Assembly (NCBI RefSeq): GCF_003667445.1
Contig: NZ_RCTF01000015.1
Coordinates: 57,972-121,971, forward strand
Direction of reading: 5' to 3'
Length of the DNA stretch: 64,000 nt
DNA from: Xanthobacter tagetidis
GTDB lineage: Bacteria > Pseudomonadota > Alphaproteobacteria > Rhizobiales > Xanthobacteraceae
The notes under the pieces: generated by a model
Told to the model about the DNA's origin: nothing
Databases searched by the model: none
What the model saw: only the letters and a program-made list of their open reading frames with translations
In this document: positions 47,601 through 56,328 of the stretch, piece by piece
How the letters are laid out: each line of letters begins with the position of its first letter
Position numbering within the stretch: the stretch's first letter is position 1
Program-made: the position numbers and the translations under genes

Positions 47601-48821
47601 GTGGTGGGAACATTGAAAATTCTCTCAATCTTCGGCACACGGCCGGAGGCCATCAAGATGGCCCCGATGGTTCAGGCGCTTGCGCGTGAACCCGGGATCG
47701 TCTCGCTCGTCTGCGTGACGGGTCAGCATCGCGAAATGCTAGACCAGGTGCTCGACTTCTTCGGCATCGAGCCCGATTTCGATCTGAAGCTCATGGTGCG
47801 CAACCAGAGCCTCAACGCGCTGACCGGCGCCATCTTCTCAGCCCTCGACCCGATCCTCGACGCGCAGAACCCGGACCTGGTCCTGGTCCATGGCGACACC
47901 ACAACCGCCATGGCGTCCGCGCTCGCCGCATTCCACCGCCGCATCCGCGTGGGTCACGTGGAGGCGGGGCTGCGCACCTACCGCATGGACCGGCCGTTCC
48001 CCGAGGAGATGAACCGCCGGGTGGTGGACGCGACGGGAACGCTGCTGTTCGCGCCCACCGCGGGCTCCAAGGCCAACCTCCTCACCGAGCACGTGGAAGG
48101 CGAGATCGTCGTCACGGGCAATACGGTGATCGACGCGCTCCAGGCGACACAGGCCCGCATTGCCGCCGACACGGCGCTGCGCGCGCGGCTCGACGCGCCG
48201 TTCGCGGCCCTCGATCCTGCGCGGCGCCTGATCCTCGTCACCGGCCACCGCCGTGAGAGCTTCGGCGAGGGCTTCCGCAACATCTGCGAGGCCCTGCGCA
48301 CGCTCTCGGAGCGCGACGACGTGGAAATCGTCTATCCGGTGCACCTCAACCCCAACGTCCAGGGCCCGGTGCGCGAGGCGCTGGGCGGGCGGGCGAACGT
48401 CCATCTGCCCGGCCCGCTGGACTATCTCTCCTTCCAGCGTCTGCTGGGCCGCGCGCACATCGTGCTGACCGATTCCGGCGGCGTGCAGGAGGAGGCGCCG
48501 GCGCTCGGCAAGCCGGTCCTCGTCATGCGCGAGGTGACGGAGCGCCCCGAGGCTGTCGATGCGGGAACCGTCCTGCTGGTCGGCACCGACGTGGCGAAGA
48601 TCCTCGGTGCCGCCCGGCTTCTGCTGGACGACGCGGCGGCCTATGCGCGCGTCGCCGGCGCCATCAACCCCTATGGCGATGGCTGCGCCAGCCGCCGCAT
48701 CGTCGACCGCATCTGCGGCCGGCCGTTCACCGAGTTTTCCGCCGACGCCACCAAGTCCACGGCGGCGCCCACCCTCCGGCCGGCCAACGGCCTCCCTATG
48801 ACGATGGTCGCGAGAGACTAG
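47601..48821 (+). CDS. wecB: UDP-N-acetylglucosamine 2-epimerase (non-hydrolysing)
   Basis: Interconverts UDP-GlcNAc and UDP-ManNAc. It is 406 aa from the GTG at 47601; a TTG at 47613 is an alternative. Family blocks are ILSIFGTRPEAIKMAP, VHGDTTTAM, VGHVEAGLRT, TGHRRESFG and DSGGVQEEAP. It is the first gene of a rightward locus with a BcsB-like and an NfrB-like protein, so it likely supplies UDP-ManNAc for that polysaccharide. The 30-residue C-terminal tail is unusual. Confidence 0.94.
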   Translation: MVGTLKILSIFGTRPEAIKMAPMVQALAREPGIVSLVCVTGQHREMLDQVLDFFGIEPDFDLKLMVRNQSLNALTGAIFSALDPILDAQNPDLVLVHGDTTTAMASALAAFHRRIRVGHVEAGLRTYRMDRPFPEEMNRRVVDATGTLLFAPTAGSKANLLTEHVEGEIVVTGNTVIDALQATQARIAADTALRARLDAPFAALDPARRLILVTGHRRESFGEGFRNICEALRTLSERDDVEIVYPVHLNPNVQGPVREALGGRANVHLPGPLDYLSFQRLLGRAHIVLTDSGGVQEEAPALGKPVLVMREVTERPEAVDAGTVLLVGTDVAKILGAARLLLDDAAAYARVAGAINPYGDGCASRRIVDRICGRPFTEFSADATKSTAAPTLRPANGLPMTMVARD

Positions 48822-48823
48822 AG

Positions 48824-51202
48824 ATGGCATCGCATCACACCCGGCGCGCAGCGCGCATCCTGCCCCTTGCCTTGGCGGCGGCCCTCGGGCTCGCCGGAAC
48901 GGCAGCGGCCCAGTATCCGGTCCAGGCCCAGTATCCGGGGCAGCCACAGCAACTCCAGGCGCAGTATCCCGGCCAGCCCGCGCCGGTCCAGGCGCAGCCG
49001 GCCCCGGCCCAGTTGCCGGCGCCGGGCCAGCTGCCCGCCCCCGGGGCCTATCCGGGCGGCTACGTCACGCAGGCGCCTCCGGCGCCCAACGATGCGATCT
49101 CGGCCGCGCTCAGCGAGCGCGCCCGCGATAGCCGCGTGACGCGCCGCATCGCCCTCTCCGATCTCGGCGTGGAAGGACCGATCGTGCTCCAGGGCCTCGA
49201 CGCCCGGCGCGACATCTACCTGCCGGTGCCCGCCCGCGTGCCGCTCTACGACGCGCGCATGGTGGTGGACGCGGACTATCTGCGCGGCGACGGCGGTCGC
49301 ACCACGCTGGTGCTGATCGTCGACGGCAATCCCGTCTTCTCGCGCCGCCTGGAGGGCGAAAGCGGCTCCACCACCGCCAATCTCGCGGTCGACGGCAATC
49401 CGCGCGACAGCGGCTTCGTGCGGCTGGGCCTCGCCTGGTCGTCGGTGATCGGCGAGGACCTGTGCGCCGACGAGCGCGCCATCGGCAACGCCGCCAAGAT
49501 CCGTCCGGCCAGCCACTTCACCTATTCGTTCGACGCCAGTTCCGTGCGCGACCTCTCCACCGCCTGGAGCGCCCTGCCGGGCGTCGGCGTGATGCTGGTG
49601 GCGGGCGGCACGCTCGCCAAGGAGAGCTACGACACCGCCTGGCGGCTCGGCCTCGCGCTCGAAGGCTCGGGCAAGCGCCTCAAGGTGAAGACCCTGCCGG
49701 TGGTGGGCGACGAGGTGAACCTCAACGGCCTAGAGGTTCCCGCCACGCTGCGCGCCATCGCCCCATTCTCCTCGTTCGTCGGCGGCGGCCGCTACAAGAT
49801 CAAGGACCTGTCCGAGGTCGGCGCCCTGCTGCTGCTCGGCGGCTCGCCGCTGGCGGCGGACGTGGCTGTGGCGGACAGCGCGCTCCTGACCGGCCTGCGC
49901 ACCGCGCTCGACGCAGTGGCGGCGCGGCTCGGCGGCGGCAGCCCGGCTCTGGCGGAATGGCGCCAGCGCGCCGCGAGCCTCACCGCGGCCGTGGTCTCGC
50001 CCGACGAGGTGAGCCTCCAGTCGCTCGCCGGCCAGCCGATCATCGCCGTCGGCATCAATGCCGGCGCCAAGGCGGCCGACCTGTTCGACGGCTTCTGGCG
50101 CAACACGCTGTCCGGCGGCACCGTGAGCGTGCGCACCGCCGCCTCCCCGCCGCTGACCGGCGACAAGCTGCCCTTGTCCAGCCTCGGCGCGGCGGCGGGC
50201 AACATCGACGTGCTCTCGCGCGGCGACTGGGTGGTGAACTTCGACCTCGCCGCCGCCACCGGCGGCACCAGCCTGCCGAACCGGGTCAACCTGGAAGTGG
50301 CCGCCGCCCCCGGCGCCTCCACCTCCGACCCGATCGCGGCGGTGTTCCTCAACGACGTGCTGCTCGCCGCCAAGCGCCTGAAGGCCAATGGCGAGCCGGA
50401 GCAGATCAGCGCCGCCATCCCGGCCTACGCGCTGGCCGCCCGCAACGTGCTGCGGGTCTCCTTCCAGCGCCAGCCGGTGAGCGACCGCTGCCGCGAGACG
50501 CCGCAGGCGTTCCCGGTCTCGGTGCTGCCCTCCAGCAATTTCGAGCTGGGCGGCACCTCGCCCGGCGCGGACTTCCTCGGCGTGATCTCGGCCATGGCGG
50601 GCGGCGGCAAGCTGGTGGTGCCCGATACCTATCTGTCGACCCAGAGCCAGAGCCTGCCGCGGGTGGTGCGCGCCGCTGCCGCCGCGGGTCTGCCGGCCGG
50701 CACCAGCACCTTCGACGTCGCCCCGGTGGGCTCGCCCTACCGCGTCGGCGGCACCTTCCTCGCCATGGACGTGCCCACCCAGGGCGCCAATCTGAAGGCG
50801 CGGGTGGAGGGCGACCGCCTGGTGGTCGGCACCGACGAGCAGTCCCGGCTGCTCGACATCTCCGGCCTCAAGAACGTGGCCCTGGTGCAGGCCCTGCGCG
50901 CCGACGCCTATCGTGGTATCCTCTGGCAGAGCGTCGGCTCGGTGGCGGTGACGCCGCAGAAGCCGGTGCGCCTGTCGCGCGGCGACGTGGCCCTGGTGGG
51001 CATCGACGGAACCCTGGTGGAGATGTCCGCGAGCGGCGCCGCCCCGGGCACGATCCGACTGCCCGACACCGAGGGCGCCGCCGCCACGCTGCAGCGCCTG
51101 TGGCAGAGCTCCGCCGACTGGGGCCTGCCGCTCGGCATCGGCGCCGCGGCGCTGTTCTTCCTCCTGCTGGTGCGCGCCACCCAAGTGCGCCGCAGGGGCT
51201 GA
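48824..51202 (+). CDS. BcsB-like periplasmic polysaccharide-synthesis subunit
   Basis: 792 aa. The signal peptide cleaves near AGTAAAQYP (about 29-30). A Pro/Gln-rich linker of repeated QYPGQP-like units follows (30-80), then a large periplasmic beta-rich region with carbohydrate-binding/flavodoxin-like repeats as in cellulose-synthase BcsB, and a single C-terminal TM helix at about 765-785 followed by RRRG. BcsB guides the growing glycan through the periplasm beside its glycosyltransferase. It begins 2 bp after wecB and is followed by the NfrB-like gene. Confidence 0.78.
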   Translation: MASHHTRRAARILPLALAAALGLAGTAAAQYPVQAQYPGQPQQLQAQYPGQPAPVQAQPAPAQLPAPGQLPAPGAYPGGYVTQAPPAPNDAISAALSERARDSRVTRRIALSDLGVEGPIVLQGLDARRDIYLPVPARVPLYDARMVVDADYLRGDGGRTTLVLIVDGNPVFSRRLEGESGSTTANLAVDGNPRDSGFVRLGLAWSSVIGEDLCADERAIGNAAKIRPASHFTYSFDASSVRDLSTAWSALPGVGVMLVAGGTLAKESYDTAWRLGLALEGSGKRLKVKTLPVVGDEVNLNGLEVPATLRAIAPFSSFVGGGRYKIKDLSEVGALLLLGGSPLAADVAVADSALLTGLRTALDAVAARLGGGSPALAEWRQRAASLTAAVVSPDEVSLQSLAGQPIIAVGINAGAKAADLFDGFWRNTLSGGTVSVRTAASPPLTGDKLPLSSLGAAAGNIDVLSRGDWVVNFDLAAATGGTSLPNRVNLEVAAAPGASTSDPIAAVFLNDVLLAAKRLKANGEPEQISAAIPAYALAARNVLRVSFQRQPVSDRCRETPQAFPVSVLPSSNFELGGTSPGADFLGVISAMAGGGKLVVPDTYLSTQSQSLPRVVRAAAAAGLPAGTSTFDVAPVGSPYRVGGTFLAMDVPTQGANLKARVEGDRLVVGTDEQSRLLDISGLKNVALVQALRADAYRGILWQSVGSVAVTPQKPVRLSRGDVALVGIDGTLVEMSASGAAPGTIRLPDTEGAAATLQRLWQSSADWGLPLGIGAAALFFLLLVRATQVRRRG

Positions 51203-51287
51203 CGAGACCGGACGCCGGCTCTGAGCCGGCGTCCCTCCTGTACTCCGTTCGAGCCGCCGCGGTCGGCGGCTCCCGAGGATCGCAGCG

Positions 51288-53405
51288 ATGGAGCTGTACT
51301 GGCCCTACCTTCTGGCGGAATACATCCGCGTCGTCGAATACGTGGCGGCGGTGGTGGCCGTACTGATCCTGATCTCGTCGCTCGACGATCTGTTCGTGGA
51401 CTTCTGGTACTGGACCCGCCGGGTCTGGCGGCGCATCACGGTGGAGCCCTACATCCGGCCGCTCACCGCCAACGCCTTGTACGAGAAGGACGAGCAGCCG
51501 ATCGCCATCATCATCCCCGCCTGGCACGAGGCGGACGTGATCGCGGCCATGATCGAGAACGCGGTGAGCGTGCTCGACTACCGGCGCTACATGATCTTCG
51601 TCGGCACCTATCCCAACGACCCGGAGACCATCGCCGAGGTCGAGCGCATGCGCCGGCGCTACAAGCAGCTGGTGCGCGTGGAGACGCGCCATCCCGGCCC
51701 CACCAACAAGGCGGACTGCCTGAACGCGGTCATCCAGTCGGTGTTCCAGCACGAGATGATGACCGGCACCCAGTTCGCCGGCGTGGTGCAGCACGATTGC
51801 GAGGACGTGCTGCATCCCCTCGAACTGCGCTTCTTCAACTACCTGCTGCCGCGCAAGGACCTGATCCAGATCCCGGTGGTGTCGCTGGAGCGCCACTGGT
51901 CGGAGGTGGTCGCCGGCATCTACATGGACGAGTTCGCCGAGTGGCACGCCAAGGACCTGATCGTGCGCGAGAGCGTCGCCGGTTCGGTGCCGTCCGCGGG
52001 CGTGGGCACCTGCTTCTCGCGGCGCGCGCTGATGGCGCTGCGCGGCGACGGCACCGGCGAGGTGTTCAACACCGAGAGCCTCACCGAGGACTACGACGTC
52101 TCCAACCGCCTCGCGCGCGAGCACATGCACTGCATCATCGCGCGCTTCCCGGTGGAATTCCGCGTGCGCCGCCGAACCCTGTTCGGCTACGGCCCGGAAA
52201 AGGAGATGCAGCTCGTCATGCCTTTGTGCGTGCGCGAGTTCTTCCCCGACACGTTCCGCACCTCCTACCGCCAGAAGGCGCGGTGGGTGCTGGGCATCGC
52301 GCTCCAGGGCTGGCGCCAGATCGGCTGGAAGGGCACCTGGCAGTCGAAATACTTCCTGTTCCGCGACCGCAAGGGCATCGTCACCTCGATCGTGGCGGTG
52401 ATGGCCTATGTGCTGGCCGCGCACTTCCTGCTGATCTACTTCGCCGAGCAGTTCAACCTGCTGCCCGCCCGCTTCCCCTCCATCTTCGCCACCGAGGGCT
52501 GGCTGCTGGCGGTGCTCGCGGCGAACGCGCTGTGCTTCGCGCTGCGCATGGTCCAGCGCTTCTACTTCGTCACCGCGGTGTACGGCTGGGAGCAGGGGCT
52601 GATGTCCATCCCGCGCCTGGTGATGGGCAACTTCGTGAACTTCGCCGCCACCGTGCGCGCCTGGCGCATCTTCATCTCGCACCTGATCTTCGGCACGCGC
52701 ATCGTCTGGGACAAGACCATGCACGACTTCCCGGAGGCCTCCGCCTTCGACCAGCGCCACCAGCGCCTGGGCGAGCTGCTGCTGACCTGGCAGGCGGTGA
52801 CGCCGGAGCACCTGGAGAACGCGCTCGAAGTGCAGGGCAAGCGCCAGCAGCCGCTCGGCCGCATCCTGGTGGCCGAAGGCTGGCTCGACGAGGAGACGCT
52901 CGCCGAGGCCATCGCCTTCCAGGCCAACCTGCCGCGCACCCACGTGACCGAGCAGATGGTGCGCACGTTCCAGGACCTGCTGCCGCTCGACGTCATGGTG
53001 CGCTGGCGCATCGTGCCCATCGGCCGCGACGAGACCGGCCGCCTGGTGGTGGCCACCACCTCGCCGCTGGGGGCGCGCGCCAAGGAGGAGCTGCGCGCGG
53101 CGGTGGGCGACGTGCCCGAGCAGCGCATCGCCCGCGAGAGCGAGATCAATGACGGCCTGCGCCTGCTGCGCGGCGTCGGCGACACCATCGAGGGCCAGCA
53201 GTCCGCGCCGCTGCTCGGCGACATCCTGCTGGAGCGCGGCCTGATGCGCCGCGAGGCCTTCGAGGCCGCCATGGACCAGTACCGCCCGGAAGAGGACGGC
53301 CGAATCGGCGAGTACCTCGTGCGCTGCGGCGTGGTGCAGGCCGAGGCCCTCGAAGCCACCCTCAAGGAGCAGGAACAGCGCGTCACGCCGCTGGTGCCGG
53401 CATAA
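51288..53405 (+). CDS. NfrB-like membrane glycosyltransferase with tandem MshEN (c-di-GMP-binding) domains
   Basis: 705 aa. An N-terminal TM helix (about 13-33) is followed by the NfrB-like ISSLDDLFVDFWYW. The GT2 domain (about 70-340) has GTYPNDPETI, HDCED (169-173), SAGVGTCFSRRA, TEDYD (266-270) and RQKARW (328-333). TM helices lie at about 365-385, 400-420 and 440-470. The C-terminal half carries MshEN-type repeats starting R493, P522, L642 and R672, with Q516, Q545 and Q695 at the closing positions. E. coli NfrB, recalled as very similar, makes a ManNAc-containing glycan on c-di-GMP binding and needs WecB. Confidence 0.85.
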   Translation: MELYWPYLLAEYIRVVEYVAAVVAVLILISSLDDLFVDFWYWTRRVWRRITVEPYIRPLTANALYEKDEQPIAIIIPAWHEADVIAAMIENAVSVLDYRRYMIFVGTYPNDPETIAEVERMRRRYKQLVRVETRHPGPTNKADCLNAVIQSVFQHEMMTGTQFAGVVQHDCEDVLHPLELRFFNYLLPRKDLIQIPVVSLERHWSEVVAGIYMDEFAEWHAKDLIVRESVAGSVPSAGVGTCFSRRALMALRGDGTGEVFNTESLTEDYDVSNRLAREHMHCIIARFPVEFRVRRRTLFGYGPEKEMQLVMPLCVREFFPDTFRTSYRQKARWVLGIALQGWRQIGWKGTWQSKYFLFRDRKGIVTSIVAVMAYVLAAHFLLIYFAEQFNLLPARFPSIFATEGWLLAVLAANALCFALRMVQRFYFVTAVYGWEQGLMSIPRLVMGNFVNFAATVRAWRIFISHLIFGTRIVWDKTMHDFPEASAFDQRHQRLGELLLTWQAVTPEHLENALEVQGKRQQPLGRILVAEGWLDEETLAEAIAFQANLPRTHVTEQMVRTFQDLLPLDVMVRWRIVPIGRDETGRLVVATTSPLGARAKEELRAAVGDVPEQRIARESEINDGLRLLRGVGDTIEGQQSAPLLGDILLERGLMRREAFEAAMDQYRPEEDGRIGEYLVRCGVVQAEALEATLKEQEQRVTPLVPA

Positions 53406-53568
53406 ATTTATCGCCAGCGGCGCGGCCCGGCCGCGCCGGCGTTCCGGCGGTAAGACATTGAGGCGGCGCGTCCTTCGCCGCAGTCCTGCTGCCGCTGCGG
53501 GACGCTGCGCCGCCTAACGAGCCAAATCGCGCCAAGCCGGGCCTTGCGGGGGCGCCGCAACCCAACAT

Positions 53569-54510
53569 ATGCATGGCGCCATGGATCGCCGCACCCTCAT
53601 CATCGCCGGAGGCGCCGCCGCGCTCGGCGCGCTCGGCGCCGACCTCGTCCTGCGCGACAGGCGGTCGGCGGCCCCGCAACCGCCCGCCGCGCCGCCGGCG
53701 AGCCCGCCCGCGAGCCCGATCGAGACCACCGCCAGCATCGACCTGCCCACGCGGGATCTGATCGACGGCATCGTCTGGCAGCCGCTCGCCTCCATGTTGG
53801 ACCCGCACGGCGAATGGCAGCGGCTCGGCGCCCAGACGCTGATGATGCAGTGGACGGTGCTGGACGGGGTGTCCTTCATCCCCAATCTGCTCGACCTGCC
53901 CACCATCGAGGACGCGCCCAACTGGCGCCGCATCCAGCGCGAGCCGTGGGCCAGGAAGATCATCATGGGCCTCGCCTCCTACGGCAACGAGCCCAATGCC
54001 CGGCGCGACGTGGCCCAGCTCGCCGCGCTGTCGGCCAAGGTCGCGCGCGCCCGGCTGCCGTTCAAGCCGTCGGCCTACTACTTCCCGGTGGAGATCGACC
54101 CCACATGGCAGGGCGCGGCCCAGATCGGCCCGCTGCTCGCCGACATCCCGCGTCCGCTGTGGGTGAGCTGCTACGACAATTCCAATGTCGGCGGCGCGGC
54201 GCTCGGCGACTGGCTGGCCAGCTTCCTGCCGAAGGACGTGGGCGTGATGCTCCAGGACGGTCTCGGCGGCCACATGCGCACCGCCGAATCCGCCCGCCAG
54301 TATGTGGAGGCGCTCAGGGTGCGGCTCGGGCCAGAGCGCGTGGCGCTGATACCCGAGGCGTTCCGCCCGGACGGCTCCGGCGGCCTCCGCGCCGCCACGG
54401 CGCAGGAGCTGCGGCCCCAGCTCGACACCTATCGCGGCATCGAGACCTACGTGTTCGAGGGCCCGCATTATCTGACGCGGCGCATCATCCGCCAGCTCAC
54501 CGAAGGCTGA
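53569..54510 (+). CDS. Secreted TIM-barrel-like protein of unknown function (DUF4434-like)
   Basis: 313 aa from the ATG at 53569; an ATG at 53581 is equally possible. The N-terminus DRRTLIIAGGAAALGALG is a signal or anchor of Tat-like form, but lacks the usual Ser before RR. A Pro-rich linker (35-50) precedes an alpha/beta region with WQPLASMLDPHGEWQRLG and TLMMQWTVLDG, which resembles DUF4434 glycosidase-like barrels. As the fourth gene of the wecB locus it may process or bind the polysaccharide. No catalytic residues can be named. Confidence 0.65.
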   Translation: MHGAMDRRTLIIAGGAAALGALGADLVLRDRRSAAPQPPAAPPASPPASPIETTASIDLPTRDLIDGIVWQPLASMLDPHGEWQRLGAQTLMMQWTVLDGVSFIPNLLDLPTIEDAPNWRRIQREPWARKIIMGLASYGNEPNARRDVAQLAALSAKVARARLPFKPSAYYFPVEIDPTWQGAAQIGPLLADIPRPLWVSCYDNSNVGGAALGDWLASFLPKDVGVMLQDGLGGHMRTAESARQYVEALRVRLGPERVALIPEAFRPDGSGGLRAATAQELRPQLDTYRGIETYVFEGPHYLTRRIIRQLTEG

Positions 54511-54558
54511 GCTGGCCGGGAACGGGCGGGCTCCATCGGGCCGCGCGCGGGGCGTGGC

Positions 54559-54580
54559 GGCCCGGCACGAGGGCCGGGCC
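54559..54580. terminator. Hairpin between convergent TIM-barrel-like gene and purH
   Basis: GGCCCGGC, loop ACGAGG, GCCGGGCC: 8-bp perfect stem in the 86-bp gap between convergent genes. No T-tract follows on either strand. Confidence 0.5.
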
Positions 54581-54596
54581 TGATGTCGGGTCGCCC

Positions 54597-56186
54597 TCAG
54601 TGGCGGAAGTGGCGCACGCCGGTGAACACCATGGCGAGGCCGGCCGCGTCGGCGGCGTCGATCACCTCCTGGTCGCGCATGGAGCCGCCCGGCTGGATCA
54701 CCGCCGTCGCGCCCGCGGCCACCGCAGCGAGCAGACCATCCGCGAACGGGAAGAAGGCGTCGGACGCCACCACCGATCCCTTGGTGAGCGGCGCGGCAAG
54801 GCCCGCCGCCTCGGCCGCGTCCTCGGCCTTTCGGGCGGCGATGCGGGCCGAGTCCACCCGGCTCATCTGCCCGGCGCCGATGCCCACCGTGGCGCCGTCC
54901 TTGGCATAGACGATGGTGTTCGACTTCACGTGCTTGGCGACGCGGAAGGCGAAGCGCAGGTCGGCAAGCTCCTGCGCCGTGGGCGCGCGCTTCGTCACCA
55001 CCTTCAGCGCCACGTCGTCGGCGCTGGCATTGTCGCGGCCCTGCACCAAGAGGCCGCCCGCCACCGTGCGCACGTCGAGGCCGGCGGCGCGCGGGTCCGG
55101 CAGGCCGCCGGTGATGAGCAGGCGCAGGTTCTTCTTGGCGCCCACCACGGCGATCGCCTCCTCGGTGGCATCGGGGGCGACGATCACCTCGGTGAAGATC
55201 TCAACCATCGCCCGCGCCGCCTCGGCGTCCAGCGTGCGGTTGACCGCGATGATGCCGCCGAACGCCGACACCGGGTCGCAGGCGAGCGCCTTGCGGTAGG
55301 CCTCAGCGAGCGAGGCGCCCTCGGCGACGCCGCAGGGATTGGCGTGCTTGACGATCACCACCGCCGCCGTGCGCGCGGCCGGGAACTCCGCCACCGCCTC
55401 GAAGGCGGCGTTGGTGTCGTTGATGTTGTTGAAGGAGAGCTGCTTGCCCTGCACCTGCCGCGCGGTGGCGACGCCCGGCCGGTTCTCGCCGGAGGCATAG
55501 AAGGCGGCGCTCTGGTGCGGGTTCTCGCCATAGCGCAGCGCCTCCAGCAGCTTGCCGCCGAAGGCGCGGAAAGGCGGGGCGTCGAGCTTCAGCTCGCCCG
55601 CGAACCAGTTGGAGATGGCGGCGTCATAGGCGGCGGTGCGGGCATAGGCCGCCTGGGCGAGGCGTCGGCGCAAGGCGAGCGTGGTGCCGCCATGCGCGGC
55701 GATCTCGGCGAGCACCGCCTCGTAGTCGGCGGCGTCCACCACCACCGCCACGTCGTGGTGGTTCTTGGCGGCGCCGCGGATCAGGGCCGGGCCGCCGATG
55801 TCGATGTTCTCGATGGTCTCGTCGAAATCGGCCCCGCGCGCGACCGTCGCCTCGAACGGGTAGAGGTTCACCACCACGAGATCGATCGGGGCGATGGCGT
55901 GCTCGGCGAGCGAGGCCTGGTGGCCGGCGTCGGCGCGGATGGCGAGGATGCCGCCGTGGATCTTCGGATGCAGGGTCTTCACCCGTCCGTCCATCATCTC
56001 CGGGAAGCCGGTGAGATCGGACACGTCCTTCACGTCGAGGCCAGCCTCGGCCAGCGCCTTGCGGGTGCCGCCGGTGGACACCAGCTCCACGCCGCCCTTG
56101 GCGAGGGCCGTGGCGAACGGCACCAGCCCGGCCTTGTCCGACACCGAGATCAAAGCGCGGGTGACGGGGCGGATATCGGCGGACAT
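54597..56186 (-). CDS. purH: Bifunctional AICAR transformylase/IMP cyclohydrolase
   Basis: Last two steps of IMP synthesis. It is 529 aa. The N-terminal cyclohydrolase domain begins ALISVSDKAGLVPFA with the substrate-binding STGGTRKAL. The C-terminal transformylase has KHANPCG (the catalytic Lys-His pair) near 281-287, KSNTIVYAKDG and SDAFFPFADG. Standard length. The gene is leftward; a heparinase-family gene lies 142 bp upstream on the same strand. Confidence 0.96.
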   Translation of the reverse strand: MSADIRPVTRALISVSDKAGLVPFATALAKGGVELVSTGGTRKALAEAGLDVKDVSDLTGFPEMMDGRVKTLHPKIHGGILAIRADAGHQASLAEHAIAPIDLVVVNLYPFEATVARGADFDETIENIDIGGPALIRGAAKNHHDVAVVVDAADYEAVLAEIAAHGGTTLALRRRLAQAAYARTAAYDAAISNWFAGELKLDAPPFRAFGGKLLEALRYGENPHQSAAFYASGENRPGVATARQVQGKQLSFNNINDTNAAFEAVAEFPAARTAAVVIVKHANPCGVAEGASLAEAYRKALACDPVSAFGGIIAVNRTLDAEAARAMVEIFTEVIVAPDATEEAIAVVGAKKNLRLLITGGLPDPRAAGLDVRTVAGGLLVQGRDNASADDVALKVVTKRAPTAQELADLRFAFRVAKHVKSNTIVYAKDGATVGIGAGQMSRVDSARIAARKAEDAAEAAGLAAPLTKGSVVASDAFFPFADGLLAAVAAGATAVIQPGGSMRDQEVIDAADAAGLAMVFTGVRHFRH

Positions 56187-56328
56187 GAGCGGCTCCGGCT
56201 GCTGGCGCGCCCGACCGGGGCCGGAGACCGGCCGGGGCGGCGGACGGGCGCGAACGACGTTGCGGCGCGCCAGGGCACGCCGGTTCGCCGCTCGCCTATC
56301 ACCATTGGGGCCGGGGCGGAAGCGTCCG

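Noticed and set aside
48824..53405. Bacterial cellulose synthase operon (bcsA-bcsB)
   Set aside because: A BcsB-like protein is present, but the glycosyltransferase has MshEN domains and NfrB-type sequence rather than a PilZ domain, and bcsC/bcsZ are missing, while wecB is included.
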